The notes below the pieces were generated by a model. It was not told the DNA's origin and did not search any database. It worked only from the letters and a program-made list of their open reading frames with translations. Source: Rhabdonatronobacter sediminivivens (GTDB lineage: Bacteria; Pseudomonadota; Alphaproteobacteria; Rhodobacterales; Rhodobacteraceae). From it: DNA of 64,000 nucleotides. The translations under genes and the position numbers were made by a program. This document shows, one piece after another, positions 19,191 to 29,502 of this stretch (its first letter is position 1; every line of letters starts with the position of its first letter). The stretch covers positions 25,957 to 89,956 of the forward strand of contig NZ_JACBXS010000016.1 of NCBI RefSeq assembly GCF_013415485.1, read 5' to 3'.

Positions 19191-20486
19191 TCAGCGATCC
19201 TCAACTTCGGAATAGGACCGACGCGGCGCCCCGGTGTAAAGCTGACGCGGCCGCCCGATCTTCTGCTGGGGATCGCCGATCATTTCCTTCCACTGGCTGA
19301 TCCAGCCGACGGTGCGCGACAGCGCAAAGATCGGTGTGAACATCGAGGTCGGAAAGCCCATGGCCTCAAGGATGATGCCGGAGTAGAAATCGACATTCGG
19401 ATAGAGCTTCTTCTCCACGAAGAACTCATCCTCCAGCGCGATTCGCTCCAGCTCCTTGGCGACCTTCAGCGTCTCGTTATCCTCGATCCCCAGAAGGTTG
19501 AGCACCTCATCGGCGCTTTCCTTCATGACCTTGGCGCGCGGGTCGAAATTCTTGTAGACCCGGTGGCCAAAGCCCATCAGGCGGAAGGGGTCATCCTTGT
19601 CCTTGGCGCGCTTGATGTATTCCGGGATGTTGTCCACGGTGCCGATCTGGCGCAGCATCTCCAGGCAGGCCTGGTTCGCCCCGCCATGGGCCGGCCCCCA
19701 GAGGCAGGCAATGCCGGCGGCGATCGAGGCAAACGGATTGGCCCCCGATGACCCGGCCAGGCGCACGGTCGAGGTGCTGGCATTCTGCTCATGGTCGGCA
19801 TGCAGCATCATGATACGGTCCATGGCCTTGGCCAGGATCGGATCAACCACGTATTCCTCGGACGGAACGGCAAAGCACATGTGCAGGAAGTTGGCCGCGT
19901 AATCCAGGTTGTTCCTGGGGTACACGAAGGGCTGGCCGATCGAATACTTGTAGGCCCAGGCGGCGATGGTCGGCATCTTGGCGATCATGCGGATCGCGGC
20001 GACCTCGCGCTGCCAGGGGTCGCTGATATCGGTGCTGTCATGGTAGAAGGCGGACATGGCGCCGACCACACCGACCATGATGGCCATCGGATGGGCATCG
20101 CGCCGGAACCCGCGAAAGAAATACTGCATCTGTTCATGCAGCATGGTGTGACGGGTGACGCGGGTTTCGAAATCCTCCAGCTGCGCGGCGGTGGGCAATT
20201 CGCCATAGAGCAGCAGGTAACAGACCTCCAGGTAATGTGACTTGTCAGCCAGTTCGTCGATCGGATATCCGCGGTGCAGCAGCTCGCCCAGGTCGCCGTC
20301 GATATAGGTGATCGAGGATTGGCAGGATGCGGTCGAGGTGAAGCCCGGATCGAAGGTGAAGACATCACCATCGGCGTAAAGCTTTCGGATGTCGATCACA
20401 TCGGGGCCGACGGTGGGCGATTGCATCGGCAGTTCAAGCGTTTTGCCGTTGAAGCTGAGCGTCGCCTTCGAGGTGTTTTCAGCCAT
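19191..20486 (-). CDS. gltA: Citrate synthase
   Basis: Condenses oxaloacetate and acetyl-CoA in the TCA cycle. It has 431 residues, the hexameric type-II length. AAAGGA precedes the ATG by 6 bases. Catalytic segments: [20 protein letters not shown] (near 255), [16 protein letters not shown] (His, near 290) and [15 protein letters not shown] (His, near 330), with the C-terminal [17 protein letters not shown]. It lies 83 bases downstream of gltX, same strand, and is followed by repeat copy 3. Confidence 0.98.
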   Translation of the reverse strand: MAENTSKATLSFNGKTLELPMQSPTVGPDVIDIRKLYADGDVFTFDPGFTSTASCQSSITYIDGDLGELLHRGYPIDELADKSHYLEVCYLLLYGELPTAAQLEDFETRVTRHTMLHEQMQYFFRGFRRDAHPMAIMVGVVGAMSAFYHDSTDISDPWQREVAAIRMIAKMPTIAAWAYKYSIGQPFVYPRNNLDYAANFLHMCFAVPSEEYVVDPILAKAMDRIMMLHADHEQNASTSTVRLAGSSGANPFASIAAGIACLWGPAHGGANQACLEMLRQIGTVDNIPEYIKRAKDKDDPFRLMGFGHRVYKNFDPRAKVMKESADEVLNLLGIEDNETLKVAKELERIALEDEFFVEKKLYPNVDFYSGIILEAMGFPTSMFTPIFALSRTVGWISQWKEMIGDPQQKIGRPRQLYTGAPRRSYSEVEDR

Positions 20487-20569
20487 AGCACATCCTTTCC
20501 CAGAAGCCTGCGCGCCGGGGCGCCAAGCAGGCGGTTGAGCCCTCTATGGGCGGCCATCTGCCGCCGCTG

Positions 20570-21985
20570 TCAGGCTGTAGCATCCTCGATCCGGGCCAGG
20601 GTTTCCTCCCGGCCCAGTACGAGCATCATGTCAAACACGCTCGGGGTGGCCATGCGTCCCGCAAGGGCCGCGCGCAGCGGTTGGGCCAGCTTGCCCAGCC
20701 CCAGGTCGCGCGCTTCGGCCGCTTTGGTGACAACCCCCTCCAGAACCTCGCGCTGCCAGATAGCATTTTGCAGCTGCGGCGTCAATTCCCTCAGTATACC
20801 ACGGGATACATCGTCCAGTGCCCTGGCCGCTTTCGCGTCCGGCTCGATCGGGCGCGAAGTCATTACAAAATGCGCCTTTTCAATAATTTGCGGAAAACCC
20901 TTCGCGCGATCCCTGACCATGGGCATGGCGCGCATCAGGCCATCGCGCTGACCTTCGGTCAAGGGGGGGGCACCGGTGATTGCCAGGAATTCCTCCAGTT
21001 CATGCAGCAGTGCAGCATCGTCGCCCGCGCTCATGTGCAGCGCGGTCAGATGGTCCAGTTTCTTCAGGTCCAGCCGCGCGGGGGCCTTGTTGATCCCCTC
21101 CAGCCCGAACCACTCCAGCGCCTGGGCATCGGTGAAGAATTCGTCATCGCCATGGCTCCAGCCCAGCCGCGCCAGATAGTTGCGGATGGCCGCAGAGGGA
21201 TAGCCCATGCGCTGGTATTCCTCGATCCCCAGCGCACCATGGCGTTTGGACAGTTTCTTGCCATCGGGGCCATGGATCAGCGGGATATGCGCCCAGACCG
21301 GCACCTCCCAGCCCATGGCGGCATAGACCAGCATCTGCCGCGCGGCGTTGTTGAGGTGATCATCCCCGCGGATCACATGGGTCACGCCCATGTCATGGTC
21401 ATCCACCACCACCGCCAGCATATAGGTCGGCGTCCCGTCCGAGCGCAGGACGATCATGTCATCGAGCTGGTCATTGCCGATGCGCACATCCCCCTGCACC
21501 GCATCCGCGATCACCGTCTCACCCTCCAGCGGGGCCTTCACGCGGATGGCATAAGGGGCATCGGGGTGGGTGGCGGGGTCGGCCTCGCGCCAGGGCGAGC
21601 GATAGAGGGTCGAGCGCCCCTCGGCCCGGGCGGCCTCGCGGAAGGCCTCGATCTCGTCCTGGGTGGCAAAGCATTTGTAGGCGGCGCCGCTGGCCAGCAT
21701 GGCATGGGCGATTTCGGCATGGCGGTCGGCGCGGGCGGCCTGGCTGATCGCCTCGCCGTCCCAGTCCAGCCCCAGCCAGCGCAGGCCGGTCAGGATCTTC
21801 TCGGTCGCCTCGGGGGTGGAGCGGGCGCGGTCGGTGTCTTCGATCCGCAGCAGGAACTTTCCCCCGCGACCGCGCGCGAACAGCCAGTTGAACAACGCCG
21901 TGCGCGCTCCCCCGATATGCAGGAACCCGGTGGGCGAAGGCGCAAAGCGGGTCACAACCGGGGTCGGGGTGTTCGGGGGTGTCAT
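20570..21985 (-). CDS. gltX: Glutamate--tRNA ligase
   Basis: Class I aminoacyl-tRNA synthetase charging tRNA-Glu. It has 471 residues from ATG 21985 ([20 protein letters not shown]). The HIGH-type motif is [14 protein letters not shown] near residues 17-30 and the KMSKS-type motif is [11 protein letters not shown] near 240. YGRP-like signature and the C-terminal anticodon-binding helices are present. An in-frame upstream start at 22012 adds nine residues without family support. It is divergent from comEC with an 87-base promoter gap. Confidence 0.97.
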   Translation of the reverse strand: MTPPNTPTPVVTRFAPSPTGFLHIGGARTALFNWLFARGRGGKFLLRIEDTDRARSTPEATEKILTGLRWLGLDWDGEAISQAARADRHAEIAHAMLASGAAYKCFATQDEIEAFREAARAEGRSTLYRSPWREADPATHPDAPYAIRVKAPLEGETVIADAVQGDVRIGNDQLDDMIVLRSDGTPTYMLAVVVDDHDMGVTHVIRGDDHLNNAARQMLVYAAMGWEVPVWAHIPLIHGPDGKKLSKRHGALGIEEYQRMGYPSAAIRNYLARLGWSHGDDEFFTDAQALEWFGLEGINKAPARLDLKKLDHLTALHMSAGDDAALLHELEEFLAITGAPPLTEGQRDGLMRAMPMVRDRAKGFPQIIEKAHFVMTSRPIEPDAKAARALDDVSRGILRELTPQLQNAIWQREVLEGVVTKAAEARDLGLGKLAQPLRAALAGRMATPSVFDMMLVLGREETLARIEDATA

Positions 21986-22072
21986 TGCGGGTGTTAACCT
22001 TTCTGTAACCAAGATGCGTGTCAGCTAAGGCGCAAGGACACAGTGGCAATGTCTTAGGGAATCGGCAGTAGG

Positions 22073-24214
22073 GTGGCAAGAGTGCTGCAGGATGTCACCG
22101 CGCCCCTGCGGGGGTGGCCACGGGGTTTGGCCCCCGGGGGGCTTTCGCTGGCCTGGGTGGCGGGGCTGCGGGGGCGGCTGTTCCTGTTTGTGCCGGTGGT
22201 GCTGGCCTGCGGGATCGGCGCCTATTTTTCCCTGCCGCGAGAGCCGACGCCTCAGGAATGGGCGGCGCTGGGGCTGGCGGTTCTGGCCCTGGCGGGTGCG
22301 GCCTGGCGACTTCCGGAGAACGCCGCGCCGCTGGCGCTGGGGCTGGCGCTGCTGGGGGCGGGGCTGGGGGTGGCGGGCCTGCGCACGCATCTGGTCGCCG
22401 CGCCGGTGCTGGGCTGGCACTACTACGGCGCGATCGAGGGGCGGATCGTGGTGATCGACCGATCCTCGGGCGATGCGCTGCGGCTGACGCTGGATCAGGT
22501 GGTGCTGGAGCGGATCAGCCCCGGGCGCACCCCGGAGCGGGTGCGGGTCTCGCTGCACGGGCAGCAGGGCTTCATCACGCCCGAACCGGGGATGCGGGTG
22601 ATCCTGACCGGGCATCTGTCGCCGCCCAACGCGCCCTCGGAACCCGGCGGGTTCGATTTTCGCCGCCATGCCTGGTTCGAAGGGCTGGGCGCAGTCGGTT
22701 ACACGCGCACGCCCGTCCTCGCGCTGGCGCCGGCCGTTGAGGGGAGCGCAGGGTTGGCGGTGCAGCGGTTGCGGATGCGGATTTCGGCGGCCGTGCAGGC
22801 GGAACTGCCCGGCGATACCGGCGCCTTTGCCGCCGCCATCCTGACCGGCGACCGCGGGGCCATCAGCCGTGAGCGGCTGCAGGACCTGCGCGATTCGAAC
22901 CTGGCACATCTGCTGGCGATCTCGGGGCTGCATATGGGGCTGTTGACGGGGGTGGTGTTTGGCGCCCTGCGGCTGGGGCTGGCGCTGATCCCGCCGCTGG
23001 CGCTGCGCCTGCCCACGCGCAAGATGGCGGCGTTGGGGGCGCTGGGGGCAGGGGCGTTCTATCTGCTGCTCTCGGGGGGGAATGTGGCCACGGAACGCGC
23101 CTTTGTCATGGTGGCGGTGATGCTGGTGGCGGTGATGCTGGACCGGCGCGCGATCTCGCTGCGGTCGGTGGCGATTGCGGCAACGCTGATCCTGTGCCTG
23201 CGGCCCGAGGCATTGCTTTCGGCCGGGTTCCAGATGTCATTTGCGGCCACGATTGCGCTGGTTGCCGTGTTCCGCGCCCTGCGCGAGGAACGGGATTGGC
23301 GCGCGCGCATGCCGCGCTGGACGATGCCAGTGGTGGGGCTGGTGGTCTGTTCGGTGGTGGCCGGGCTGGCCACGGCACCGGTTGCGGCGACGCATTTCCA
23401 CCGGGTTTCGGAATACGGGTTGCTGGCCAATCTGCTGGCGGTGCCGCTGATGGGGTCGCTGATCATGCCGGCGGCGGTGCTGGCGGCGGTGCTGGCGCCG
23501 CTGGGGTTGCAGTGGGTGGGGTTGTGGCTGATGGATCTGGGCACCCGCTGGATCCTTTGGGTGGCGGCCTGGGTGGCGGGGCTGGAGGGGGCGGTGATGC
23601 CGGTCCCCGCCGCCCCGGGCTGGGTCTTGCCGGTGATGGCGCTGGGGGCGTTATGGGTGATCCTGATCCCGGGGTGGGTGCGGGCAACGGGGGTAGCTGC
23701 CTGCGCCCTGGCCCTGCTGGGCTGGGGCATGGCGCCGCGGCCGGGCGTGCTGATTTCGGGGGATGCAGCTCTGGTGGGGGCGATGACGCCGCAGGGCCGG
23801 GTGCTGAGCCAGCCGCGATCCTCGGGCTATGCGGCGGCGAACTGGCTGGCAGGCGATGGTGACGGCGCCGCGCAGGCGGAGGCCTTTGCCCGCCGTTTCA
23901 CCCCCGAAGACCGCGGCGCAGTGGTGCTGCGGCTGGGAGAAACGGAGTTCGTGCATCTGAGCGGGCGGGGCGCGCGCGCGGCGCTGGCGGATGCCTGCCG
24001 CCCCGGGCGGGTGGTGGTGATCACGGTCGAGCCCGAGGACCGCCCCGGCGGGTGTCTGATCCTCGCGCCCTCGGACCTGCGCGACAGCGGTGCGTTGGCC
24101 TATGCGCTGGACCGCAACGGCGCGCTGCGCGGGGTCAGCGTGGCCGAGCGCGCGGGGGTGCGGCCCTGGACCGGGCGTGGAGCGGGCCGCCCGGCCCGGG
24201 CGCCGCTGCCGTGA
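22073..24214 (+). CDS. comEC: ComEC/Rec2-family DNA uptake channel
   Basis: Inner-membrane channel for single-stranded DNA entry in natural transformation and, in Rhodobacter-type bacteria, gene-transfer-agent DNA uptake. It has 713 residues with a GTG start at 22073. Hydrophobic segments open the protein (about 25-110). A soluble OB-like DUF4131 part follows (about 110-220). Then comes the Competence domain, with the signature LAHLLAISGLHMGLLTG near 280 and many helices to about 560. The C-terminal region (about 570-713) lacks a metallo-beta-lactamase HxHxDH motif, as in many alphaproteobacterial homologues. No other competence gene is nearby. Confidence 0.93.
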   Translation: MARVLQDVTAPLRGWPRGLAPGGLSLAWVAGLRGRLFLFVPVVLACGIGAYFSLPREPTPQEWAALGLAVLALAGAAWRLPENAAPLALGLALLGAGLGVAGLRTHLVAAPVLGWHYYGAIEGRIVVIDRSSGDALRLTLDQVVLERISPGRTPERVRVSLHGQQGFITPEPGMRVILTGHLSPPNAPSEPGGFDFRRHAWFEGLGAVGYTRTPVLALAPAVEGSAGLAVQRLRMRISAAVQAELPGDTGAFAAAILTGDRGAISRERLQDLRDSNLAHLLAISGLHMGLLTGVVFGALRLGLALIPPLALRLPTRKMAALGALGAGAFYLLLSGGNVATERAFVMVAVMLVAVMLDRRAISLRSVAIAATLILCLRPEALLSAGFQMSFAATIALVAVFRALREERDWRARMPRWTMPVVGLVVCSVVAGLATAPVAATHFHRVSEYGLLANLLAVPLMGSLIMPAAVLAAVLAPLGLQWVGLWLMDLGTRWILWVAAWVAGLEGAVMPVPAAPGWVLPVMALGALWVILIPGWVRATGVAACALALLGWGMAPRPGVLISGDAALVGAMTPQGRVLSQPRSSGYAAANWLAGDGDGAAQAEAFARRFTPEDRGAVVLRLGETEFVHLSGRGARAALADACRPGRVVVITVEPEDRPGGCLILAPSDLRDSGALAYALDRNGALRGVSVAERAGVRPWTGRGAGRPARAPLP

Positions 24215-24294
24215 CCGATCGGCGCGGTTGCCGGGCGGCCGGGGATATGCCAGCCTTCGGGCACGTTCGGGGGGGTGCATTGCAAGGGGGTTGC

Positions 24295-25311
24295 ATGAGT
24301 TTTCGGTTCTGGCGGCGCGTTCGACTGGCGCCCGGTGTCACGCTGAACCTGTCGAAGTCCACGGCCTCGGTCTCGTTCGGGCCGCGCGGGGCCAAATACA
24401 CCATCAGCCCGCGGGGCAATCGCTCCACCGTGGGGCTGCCGGGGACGGGGCTGTTCTATACGGTGCATGACCGGCCGGGCGGCGCGCGGGTGCCGCAGCG
24501 GGACCGGCTGTCTCTGGGGTTCTTTCGCCGGTTGGTCACGCCCGCCGATGAGCGTGGCTTTGTCGATGGGTTGCGCGCCCTGAACGACGGCAAGGACGCG
24601 GTGGCGCTGGAAGAACTGGAGGCTGCGCGCACGCTGCCTGACGCGGCCTGGATGGCGGGGATGCTGCGTCTGCAGCGCGAGGATCTGGCCACTGCCCGCG
24701 CACATCTGACCCGGGCGCTGGAGGGGCGGGCGGAGTTGGGCGTGCTCTATGCCAAATACGGGATCGATGCGCAGATCAGCCTGCCGGTGACCGATGAGAT
24801 CACCGCCCATGTCCGGCCGCGGGAGCGCGGGACTCGGCTGGCCTTGGTGGAGATAGCCCAGGCCGAGCGCGATCCCGCCAGCGCCATGGGCCATATCGAG
24901 GCATTGTTGGTGGCGGGCCCGGGCGATCCGGTGGTGGTGCTCTCCTTCGCCGAACTGGCGCTTGATACACCCGGGGACCGCGCTTTGATGGAGCGGGTGG
25001 TGGAGGTGACCGCGGGGCACGTGAATGAGACCCCGGTGGATACGGCGGTGCTGCTGTATCGCGCGCGGGCGCTGGTGGCGCTGGGCCTGCCGGAGGCCGC
25101 GATCAAGGTGCTGACATTGGCGAACCGGCGCCGCAAGGACCGCCCCGTTACCTTGATGCGCCAGATCCGGTATGACCGCGCGGTGCTCCATGAGCAGATG
25201 GGCCGCCGAGCGCAGGCGCGGCGCGCGTTTGAGCGGCTATATGCCGAGGATCCGGGCTTTGCCGATCTGCGCGACCGGTTGGCGCTTTCGCCATCGCCCG
25301 GCGCTGCGTGA
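24295..25311 (+). CDS. DUF4236 protein with TPR-like C-terminus
   Basis: The predicted protein is 338 residues. The N-terminal 55 residues are a typical DUF4236 domain, a short beta domain with RVRLAPGVTLNLSKSTASVS, FGPRGAKYTISPRGNRSTVG and LPGTGLFY. The remainder (about 90-330) is helical with repeated A-rich pairs (ARTLPDAAWMAGMLRLQRED, ARAHLTRALEG, ARRAFERLYAEDPGF) resembling tetratricopeptide repeats. No signal peptide. ATG 24295 was chosen because it starts MSFRFWRRVRL at the domain boundary. Function is unknown. An 18-bp hairpin covers its stop codon and tRNA-Gly follows. Confidence 0.85.
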   Translation: MSFRFWRRVRLAPGVTLNLSKSTASVSFGPRGAKYTISPRGNRSTVGLPGTGLFYTVHDRPGGARVPQRDRLSLGFFRRLVTPADERGFVDGLRALNDGKDAVALEELEAARTLPDAAWMAGMLRLQREDLATARAHLTRALEGRAELGVLYAKYGIDAQISLPVTDEITAHVRPRERGTRLALVEIAQAERDPASAMGHIEALLVAGPGDPVVVLSFAELALDTPGDRALMERVVEVTAGHVNETPVDTAVLLYRARALVALGLPEAAIKVLTLANRRRKDRPVTLMRQIRYDRAVLHEQMGRRAQARRAFERLYAEDPGFADLRDRLALSPSPGAA

Positions 25312-25338
25312 GAGCACTTGCGCAGCGCCGGGTGATGG
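25291..25338 (+). terminator. Long hairpin spanning the DUF4236 stop codon
   Basis: An 18-bp stem with one mismatch (arms 25291-25308 and 25321-25338, core CCCGGCGCTGCG) and a 12-nt loop overlaps the last codons and stop of the upstream gene. No T-run follows. It separates that gene from tRNA-Gly, 18 bases on, and may end or process the transcript. Confidence 0.5.
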
Positions 25339-25356
25339 AGTAATGGGACCGAAGCT

Positions 25357-25431
25357 GCGGGTATCGTATAGTGGTTATTACATGGGCTTCCCAAGCCCAG
25401 GAGGCGGGTTCGATTCCCGCTACCCGCTCCA
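25357..25431 (+). tRNA. tRNA-Gly (anticodon CCC), CCA encoded
   Basis: 75 bases folding as a cloverleaf. The acceptor stem GCGGGTA (25357-25363) pairs with TACCCGC (25421-25427). The anticodon stem TGGGC/GCCCA has the loop TTCCCAA (anticodon CCC, reading GGG). The T arm is GCGGG-TTCGATT-CCCGC. The 3' end TCCA is encoded. It stands alone between a DUF4236 gene and a convergent YitT gene. Confidence 0.97.
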
Positions 25432-25452
25432 GCCCTTCCTGCCGATGTTCGA

Positions 25453-26070
25453 TCAGGTGCCGATATAGCGGTCGCGGCGGTGGTTGATGGCGATGATAAG
25501 GTTGACGATCAGCGCCCCGAGCGCCGAGTAGAGCACCAGCATCGGGTCGATCAGCGCGAAGGCCAGGGCGAAGATGCCTGCATCGACCGCCAGTTGCACC
25601 CAGCCCGCCTGCACGCCGAGCCTGTCCTGCACCCAGAGCGCCAGGATCCCGACACCGCCAAGGCTGGCGCGGTGGCGAAACAGCGCGAGCAGCCCGGGAC
25701 CGGTCACCACGCCGAACAGGATTGCCGCGCCCAGCGGGTGCAGCCTGTCGAAGGTGATCAGCAGCGGGATGAGAGCGCTGAAGAGTGACAGCAGCCCTAC
25801 GGCGACGAATGTGCGCACCGTGAAGCCCATGCCCATGCGCGCGAGCGCCAGGGCATAGAACGGCAGGTTGATGGCGAAGAACACCGGGCCGAAGCTCCAG
25901 CCCGTAGCGTAGGAGATCAGCACTGCAAGCCCGGCGGTCTGGCCCGTCACCAGACCGGCCGAGGTCAGCACATGCACGCCAAAGGCGCAGATCAGGGAAC
26001 CGAACAGCAGGCCCTGCGCATCTTCGAGCAGGGAATGCGGCTGGGGGGCTGGGGGTGTTGGCGTGGTCAT
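25453..26070 (-). CDS. YitT-family membrane protein
   Basis: 205 residues with five to six hydrophobic helices. The N-terminal helix contains LLFGSLICAFGVHVLTSAGL, followed by VTGQTAGLAVLISYATGW and NLPFYALALARMG, a pattern typical of the YitT/DUF161 N-terminal domain. The C-terminal regulatory domain found in Bacillus members is absent. It is shorter than those proteins but usual for proteobacteria. The molecular function of the family is not established. A small multidrug-resistance-type gene lies 4 bases upstream, same strand. Confidence 0.85.
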   Translation of the reverse strand: MTTPTPPAPQPHSLLEDAQGLLFGSLICAFGVHVLTSAGLVTGQTAGLAVLISYATGWSFGPVFFAINLPFYALALARMGMGFTVRTFVAVGLLSLFSALIPLLITFDRLHPLGAAILFGVVTGPGLLALFRHRASLGGVGILALWVQDRLGVQAGWVQLAVDAGIFALAFALIDPMLVLYSALGALIVNLIIAINHRRDRYIGT

Positions 26071-26074
26071 CGGA

Positions 26075-26404
26075 TCAGTGCATCGCCGTGTCGGAGAACA
26101 GGTTGATCACCAGGATGCCGGCCATGATCAGGCCGATACCGGCCAGCGCCGGCAGGTCCAGTTTCTGGCCAAAGACCAGGTAGCCGATGGCCGCGATGAA
26201 GCAGATCCCCAGGCCCGACCAGATGGCATAGACCACGCCCACGGGCATGTATTGCAGGGTGATGGACAGCAGGTAGAAGGAAATCCCGTAGCCGAAGACC
26301 ACCACCACCGACGGCCCTGCGCGGGTGAATTGCTGGCTGGCCTGCAGCGCCGTGGTGCCGATGGTTTCAAACAGGACGGCGAGGCCGAGAAACAGCCAGT
26401 GCAT
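26075..26404 (-). CDS. Small multidrug resistance (EmrE/SugE-type) transporter
   Basis: 109 residues forming four transmembrane helices, the standard SMR size. The essential membrane glutamate is at residue 13 in LAVLFETIGTTALQ. The helix-3 signature GVVYAIWSGLGICFIAAIGY and the helix-4 GIGLIMAGILVIN are present. These proteins are dual-topology proton antiporters for cationic compounds or guanidinium; the residues seen fit the EmrE side, but the substrate is unproved. It stands upstream of the YitT gene as a two-gene unit. Confidence 0.92.
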   Translation of the reverse strand: MHWLFLGLAVLFETIGTTALQASQQFTRAGPSVVVVFGYGISFYLLSITLQYMPVGVVYAIWSGLGICFIAAIGYLVFGQKLDLPALAGIGLIMAGILVINLFSDTAMH

Positions 26405-26537
26405 GGGCGGACTCCGGGGTGCGAGGGTTTCAGACGCAAGCTGTCGCAGAATCTGTTGCCCGGGGCAAGCGGGCGGCGGCTCTGGACCGGGGGCGGGTTC
26501 GCGCTACGTCCAGTCCGGCAGCGAACAGGAGGGTTTC

Positions 26538-27314
26538 ATGAAGCCGATGGACAGGATGCGTGCACCGCTGGCCGGATTTGCGGCGCTGGCGATCGCCATG
26601 GGTAGCAGCATGGCGGCGGCCGAGATCATGGGTGACACCGTCAGTTACGAGATCGACGGGATGGCCTATGAGGGCTATGTCGCCTGGAACAGCAATCTAG
26701 AGCAGTCCCGCGGGACGGTGCTGATTGTCCATGACTGGAACGGGATTGACGCCTATGAACGCCAGCGCGCCGAGATGCTGGCGGCCGAAGGGTTCACCGC
26801 CTTTGCCATCGATGTCTATGGCGCCGATGCGGACCCGCAGGGGATCGAGGATTATCGCCGCCTTTCGGGCGAGATGTATGCCGACCGGGACATGTTCCGC
26901 AGCCGTCTGATGGGCGGGATCGAAGCGGCTGCGGACCTGCCCGGGGCGGGCGGGCCGGTGGTGATGATGGGCTATTGCTTTGGCGGGGCGGCGGTGCTGG
27001 AAGCGGCCCGCGCGGGCGCGGAGCTGGACGGGTTCGTCAGCTTTCACGGTGGGCTGGACCTGCCAGAAGGGCAGGATTACAGCGCCGTCGCCGCGCCGGT
27101 GATGCTGTTTCATGGCTCGGCCGATCCGGTGTCCGGGATGGCGGATCTGGCAGCGCTTCTGGATGATCTGCAAGACGCCGGGGTGCCCCATGATGCGCAG
27201 GTCTTTGGCGGTGCGCGCCATTCCTTCACCGTCTGGGGGTCAGGGGATTACGATCTGCGCGCCGACCGCGACAGCTGGTCGGGGCTGCTGCGCTTCCTGG
27301 ACCGGGTGATGTGA
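26538..27314 (+). CDS. Exported dienelactone hydrolase-family protein
   Basis: 258 residues. The N-terminal signal peptide (about 1-28, hydrophobic LAGFAALAIAMGSSMAAAE) implies export to the periplasm, unlike classical cytoplasmic dienelactone hydrolases. The DLH fold shows the oxyanion region IVHDWNG, the nucleophile elbow MGYCFGG with Cys (about residue 145), the acid Asp in HGSADPV (about 195), and the base His in GGARHSF (about 230). The triad is intact. AGGAGGG lies 6 bases before the ATG. The natural substrate is unknown. Confidence 0.9.
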   Translation: MKPMDRMRAPLAGFAALAIAMGSSMAAAEIMGDTVSYEIDGMAYEGYVAWNSNLEQSRGTVLIVHDWNGIDAYERQRAEMLAAEGFTAFAIDVYGADADPQGIEDYRRLSGEMYADRDMFRSRLMGGIEAAADLPGAGGPVVMMGYCFGGAAVLEAARAGAELDGFVSFHGGLDLPEGQDYSAVAAPVMLFHGSADPVSGMADLAALLDDLQDAGVPHDAQVFGGARHSFTVWGSGDYDLRADRDSWSGLLRFLDRVM

Positions 27315-27318
27315 GCGC

Positions 27319-28053
27319 TCAGATCGGGCGGCCGGCGTTCATGTTGGCGACGGCGCGCTCGATCTCGCGCAGGCGTTCGGCATTGGGCGGGTGCGTGCCA
27401 AGGAAACGGTTGCCCGGATCCGGCAGACGGCGAAACAGTTCGGCGCCGCGCAGGGGATCGTAGCCACCACGCGCGGCGACCAGCGCGCCAAGGCGGTCGG
27501 CCTCCAGCTCGAACGCCTTGGAATAGCGCCGCGCGCCCACCGTGGCGCCGACATTCACCAACTCTCGCGCGGTGGCGTCGCTGACGCCCGAGAGCGCCGC
27601 CACCAGCCCGCCCAGCAGCGCGCCGGTCATGGCCTGTTCCTGCATCCGGGGCAGGTGATCGGCAATATGGTGGGCGGCCTCATGGCCGAAGACCAGCGCG
27701 ATCTCATGGGGGCTGCGCATGTCATCGATCAACGCCAGGGTAAATCCGATCACCGGGCGCCCGCGTTCATCACGGGTGTGAAAGGCGTTGGGGGGCTGGC
27801 CGGGGCGATCATCGAGCACCACCAGGAAGTTGCAATCCAGATGCGGGGCACGTTCGCGGCAGACCTGATTGGCGGCGGGGCGCATCCGGGTCACCACCTG
27901 CGCGAAATCGGCGCGGGTGGTGGCGGTGCCGGGGGCCGAGGGGGCGGGAGCAGAGGGCGGCGCGGTGCTGACCGGGGGCAGAGGCTCCAGCGTGCAGGCC
28001 GCCAGCGCCAGGGCCATGACCGCGATCACGCCGCGCAAGGTGAAGTTCCGCAT
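27319..28053 (-). CDS. M48-family metalloprotease lipoprotein
   Basis: 244 residues from ATG 28053 (MRNFTLRG). The lipobox LAAC is near residue 20, so the mature protein is probably an outer-membrane-anchored lipoprotein. After a Pro/Ala-rich linker (about 25-45) the catalytic domain carries HEAAHH (HExxH zinc motif, near 120) and the downstream glutamate in FELEADRLG (near 180). Close relatives are YcaL/LoiP-type proteases. It is convergent with the dienelactone hydrolase gene (4-base gap) and downstream of the icd terminator. Confidence 0.9.
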   Translation of the reverse strand: MRNFTLRGVIAVMALALAACTLEPLPPVSTAPPSAPAPSAPGTATTRADFAQVVTRMRPAANQVCRERAPHLDCNFLVVLDDRPGQPPNAFHTRDERGRPVIGFTLALIDDMRSPHEIALVFGHEAAHHIADHLPRMQEQAMTGALLGGLVAALSGVSDATARELVNVGATVGARRYSKAFELEADRLGALVAARGGYDPLRGAELFRRLPDPGNRFLGTHPPNAERLREIERAVANMNAGRPI

Positions 28054-28134
28054 ACCTGTCCCCTTTGATACAGGCCGGAGTTTAGCGTGCCCGCGACCGC
28101 GCGACAATTCCGCAGGCGTTCACAGCTGCGCGCA

Positions 28135-28160
28135 GAAAAAAGGGGGGCGTGTGGCCCCCC
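28135..28160 (-). terminator. Intrinsic terminator of icd
   Basis: Minus-strand hairpin GGGGGGC/GCCCCCC (28142-28148 with 28154-28160, 5-nt loop) followed by seven T residues (28135-28141 on the plus strand are A). It lies about 30 bases after the icd stop. The plus strand also has TTTT after the stem, so it may work both ways. Confidence 0.88.
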
Positions 28161-28188
28161 TTTTCCGGTTGTCGCACAGTGGCCGCGC

Positions 28189-29403
28189 TCAGCTGACCAG
28201 TGCCTTGTTCAGGTATTCGTCAACCTTTTCCAGATAGCCCATGGTGCTAAGCCATTTCTGATCCGGGCCAACCAGCAGCGCCAGATCCTTGGTCATATGG
28301 CCATCCTCAACCGTCTGGACGGTCACGCGCTCCAGCGTCTCGGCAAAGCGCAGCAGCTCGGCATTGTTGTCCAGCTTGGCGCGGTGCTTCAGCCCGCCGG
28401 TCCAGGCAAAGATCGACGCGATGGAGTTGGTCGAGGTCTCCTTGCCCGCCTGGTGCTGGCGGTAGTGGCGGGTCACGGTGCCGTGGGCGGCCTCGGCCTC
28501 GACCACCTGACCGTCCGGGGTCATCAGCGCCGAGGTCATCAGGCCCAAGCTGCCGAAGCCCTGCGCCACGGTGTCGGACTGCACGTCGCCATCATAGTTC
28601 TTGCAGGCCCAGACATAGCCGCCGGACCATTTCATGGCGCAGGCCACCATGTCGTCGATCAGGCGGTGCTCATAGGTGATGCCCGCTTCCTTGAACTTGT
28701 CGGCGAATTCCTCGTCGAACACTTTCTGGAACAGGTGCATGAAACGGCCGTCATAGGTTTTCAGAATGGTGTTCTTGGTGGACAGATACACCGGATAGCC
28801 GCGCGCAAGGCCATAGTTCATGGAGGCCCGGGCGAAATCGATGATCGACTGGTCCAGGTTGTACATGGCCATGGTGACACCGGCGCCGGGGGCGTCGAAC
28901 ACCTCTTTTTCGATCACGGTGCCGTCTTCGCCCACGAACTTGATCGTCAGCTTGCCCGCGCCGGGGAAGTGGAAATCGGTCGCGCGATACTGGTCGCCAA
29001 AGGCGTGGCGGCCGACGATGATCGGCTGGGTCCAGCCCGGAACCAGCCGGGGCACGTTCTTGCAGATGATCGGCTCACGGAAGATCACGCCGCCCAGGAT
29101 GTTGCGGATGGTCCCGTTGGGCGAGCGATACATGCGCTTGAGGCCAAATTCCTCGACCCGGCCTTCATCCGGGGTGATGGTGGCGCATTTCACGCCAACG
29201 CCATATTTCTTGATCGCATGGGCGGCATCGACGGTGATCTGGTCATCGGTGCGGTCGCGCTCCTCGATGCCCAGGTCATAGTATTTCAGGTCGATATCCA
29301 GATAGGGCAGGATCAGCTTCTGCTTGATGAAGTCCCAGATGATCCGGGTCATTTCGTCGCCGTCAAGTTCGACGACCGGGTTATCCACCTTGATCTTGGT
29401 CAT
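28189..29403 (-). CDS. icd: NADP-dependent isocitrate dehydrogenase
   Basis: TCA-cycle enzyme making 2-oxoglutarate and NADPH. It has 404 residues, the homodimeric eukaryote-like subfamily common in alphaproteobacteria. Substrate-binding residues are seen in [20 protein letters not shown] and [19 protein letters not shown]. The metal site includes [20 protein letters not shown] and [20 protein letters not shown]. The cofactor loop [19 protein letters not shown] specifies NADP. A strong terminator follows the gene. Confidence 0.98.
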   Translation of the reverse strand: MTKIKVDNPVVELDGDEMTRIIWDFIKQKLILPYLDIDLKYYDLGIEERDRTDDQITVDAAHAIKKYGVGVKCATITPDEGRVEEFGLKRMYRSPNGTIRNILGGVIFREPIICKNVPRLVPGWTQPIIVGRHAFGDQYRATDFHFPGAGKLTIKFVGEDGTVIEKEVFDAPGAGVTMAMYNLDQSIIDFARASMNYGLARGYPVYLSTKNTILKTYDGRFMHLFQKVFDEEFADKFKEAGITYEHRLIDDMVACAMKWSGGYVWACKNYDGDVQSDTVAQGFGSLGLMTSALMTPDGQVVEAEAAHGTVTRHYRQHQAGKETSTNSIASIFAWTGGLKHRAKLDNNAELLRFAETLERVTVQTVEDGHMTKDLALLVGPDQKWLSTMGYLEKVDEYLNKALVS

Positions 29404-29502
29404 GCGTGCCTCCGCTTGGGGTGAGTCGGTTCCAGCGTCTCATACAGCAAGCGGGGCAGGATGCAAAGACTTGTATGCCGATGTATACCGAAATCGCGTG
29501 AC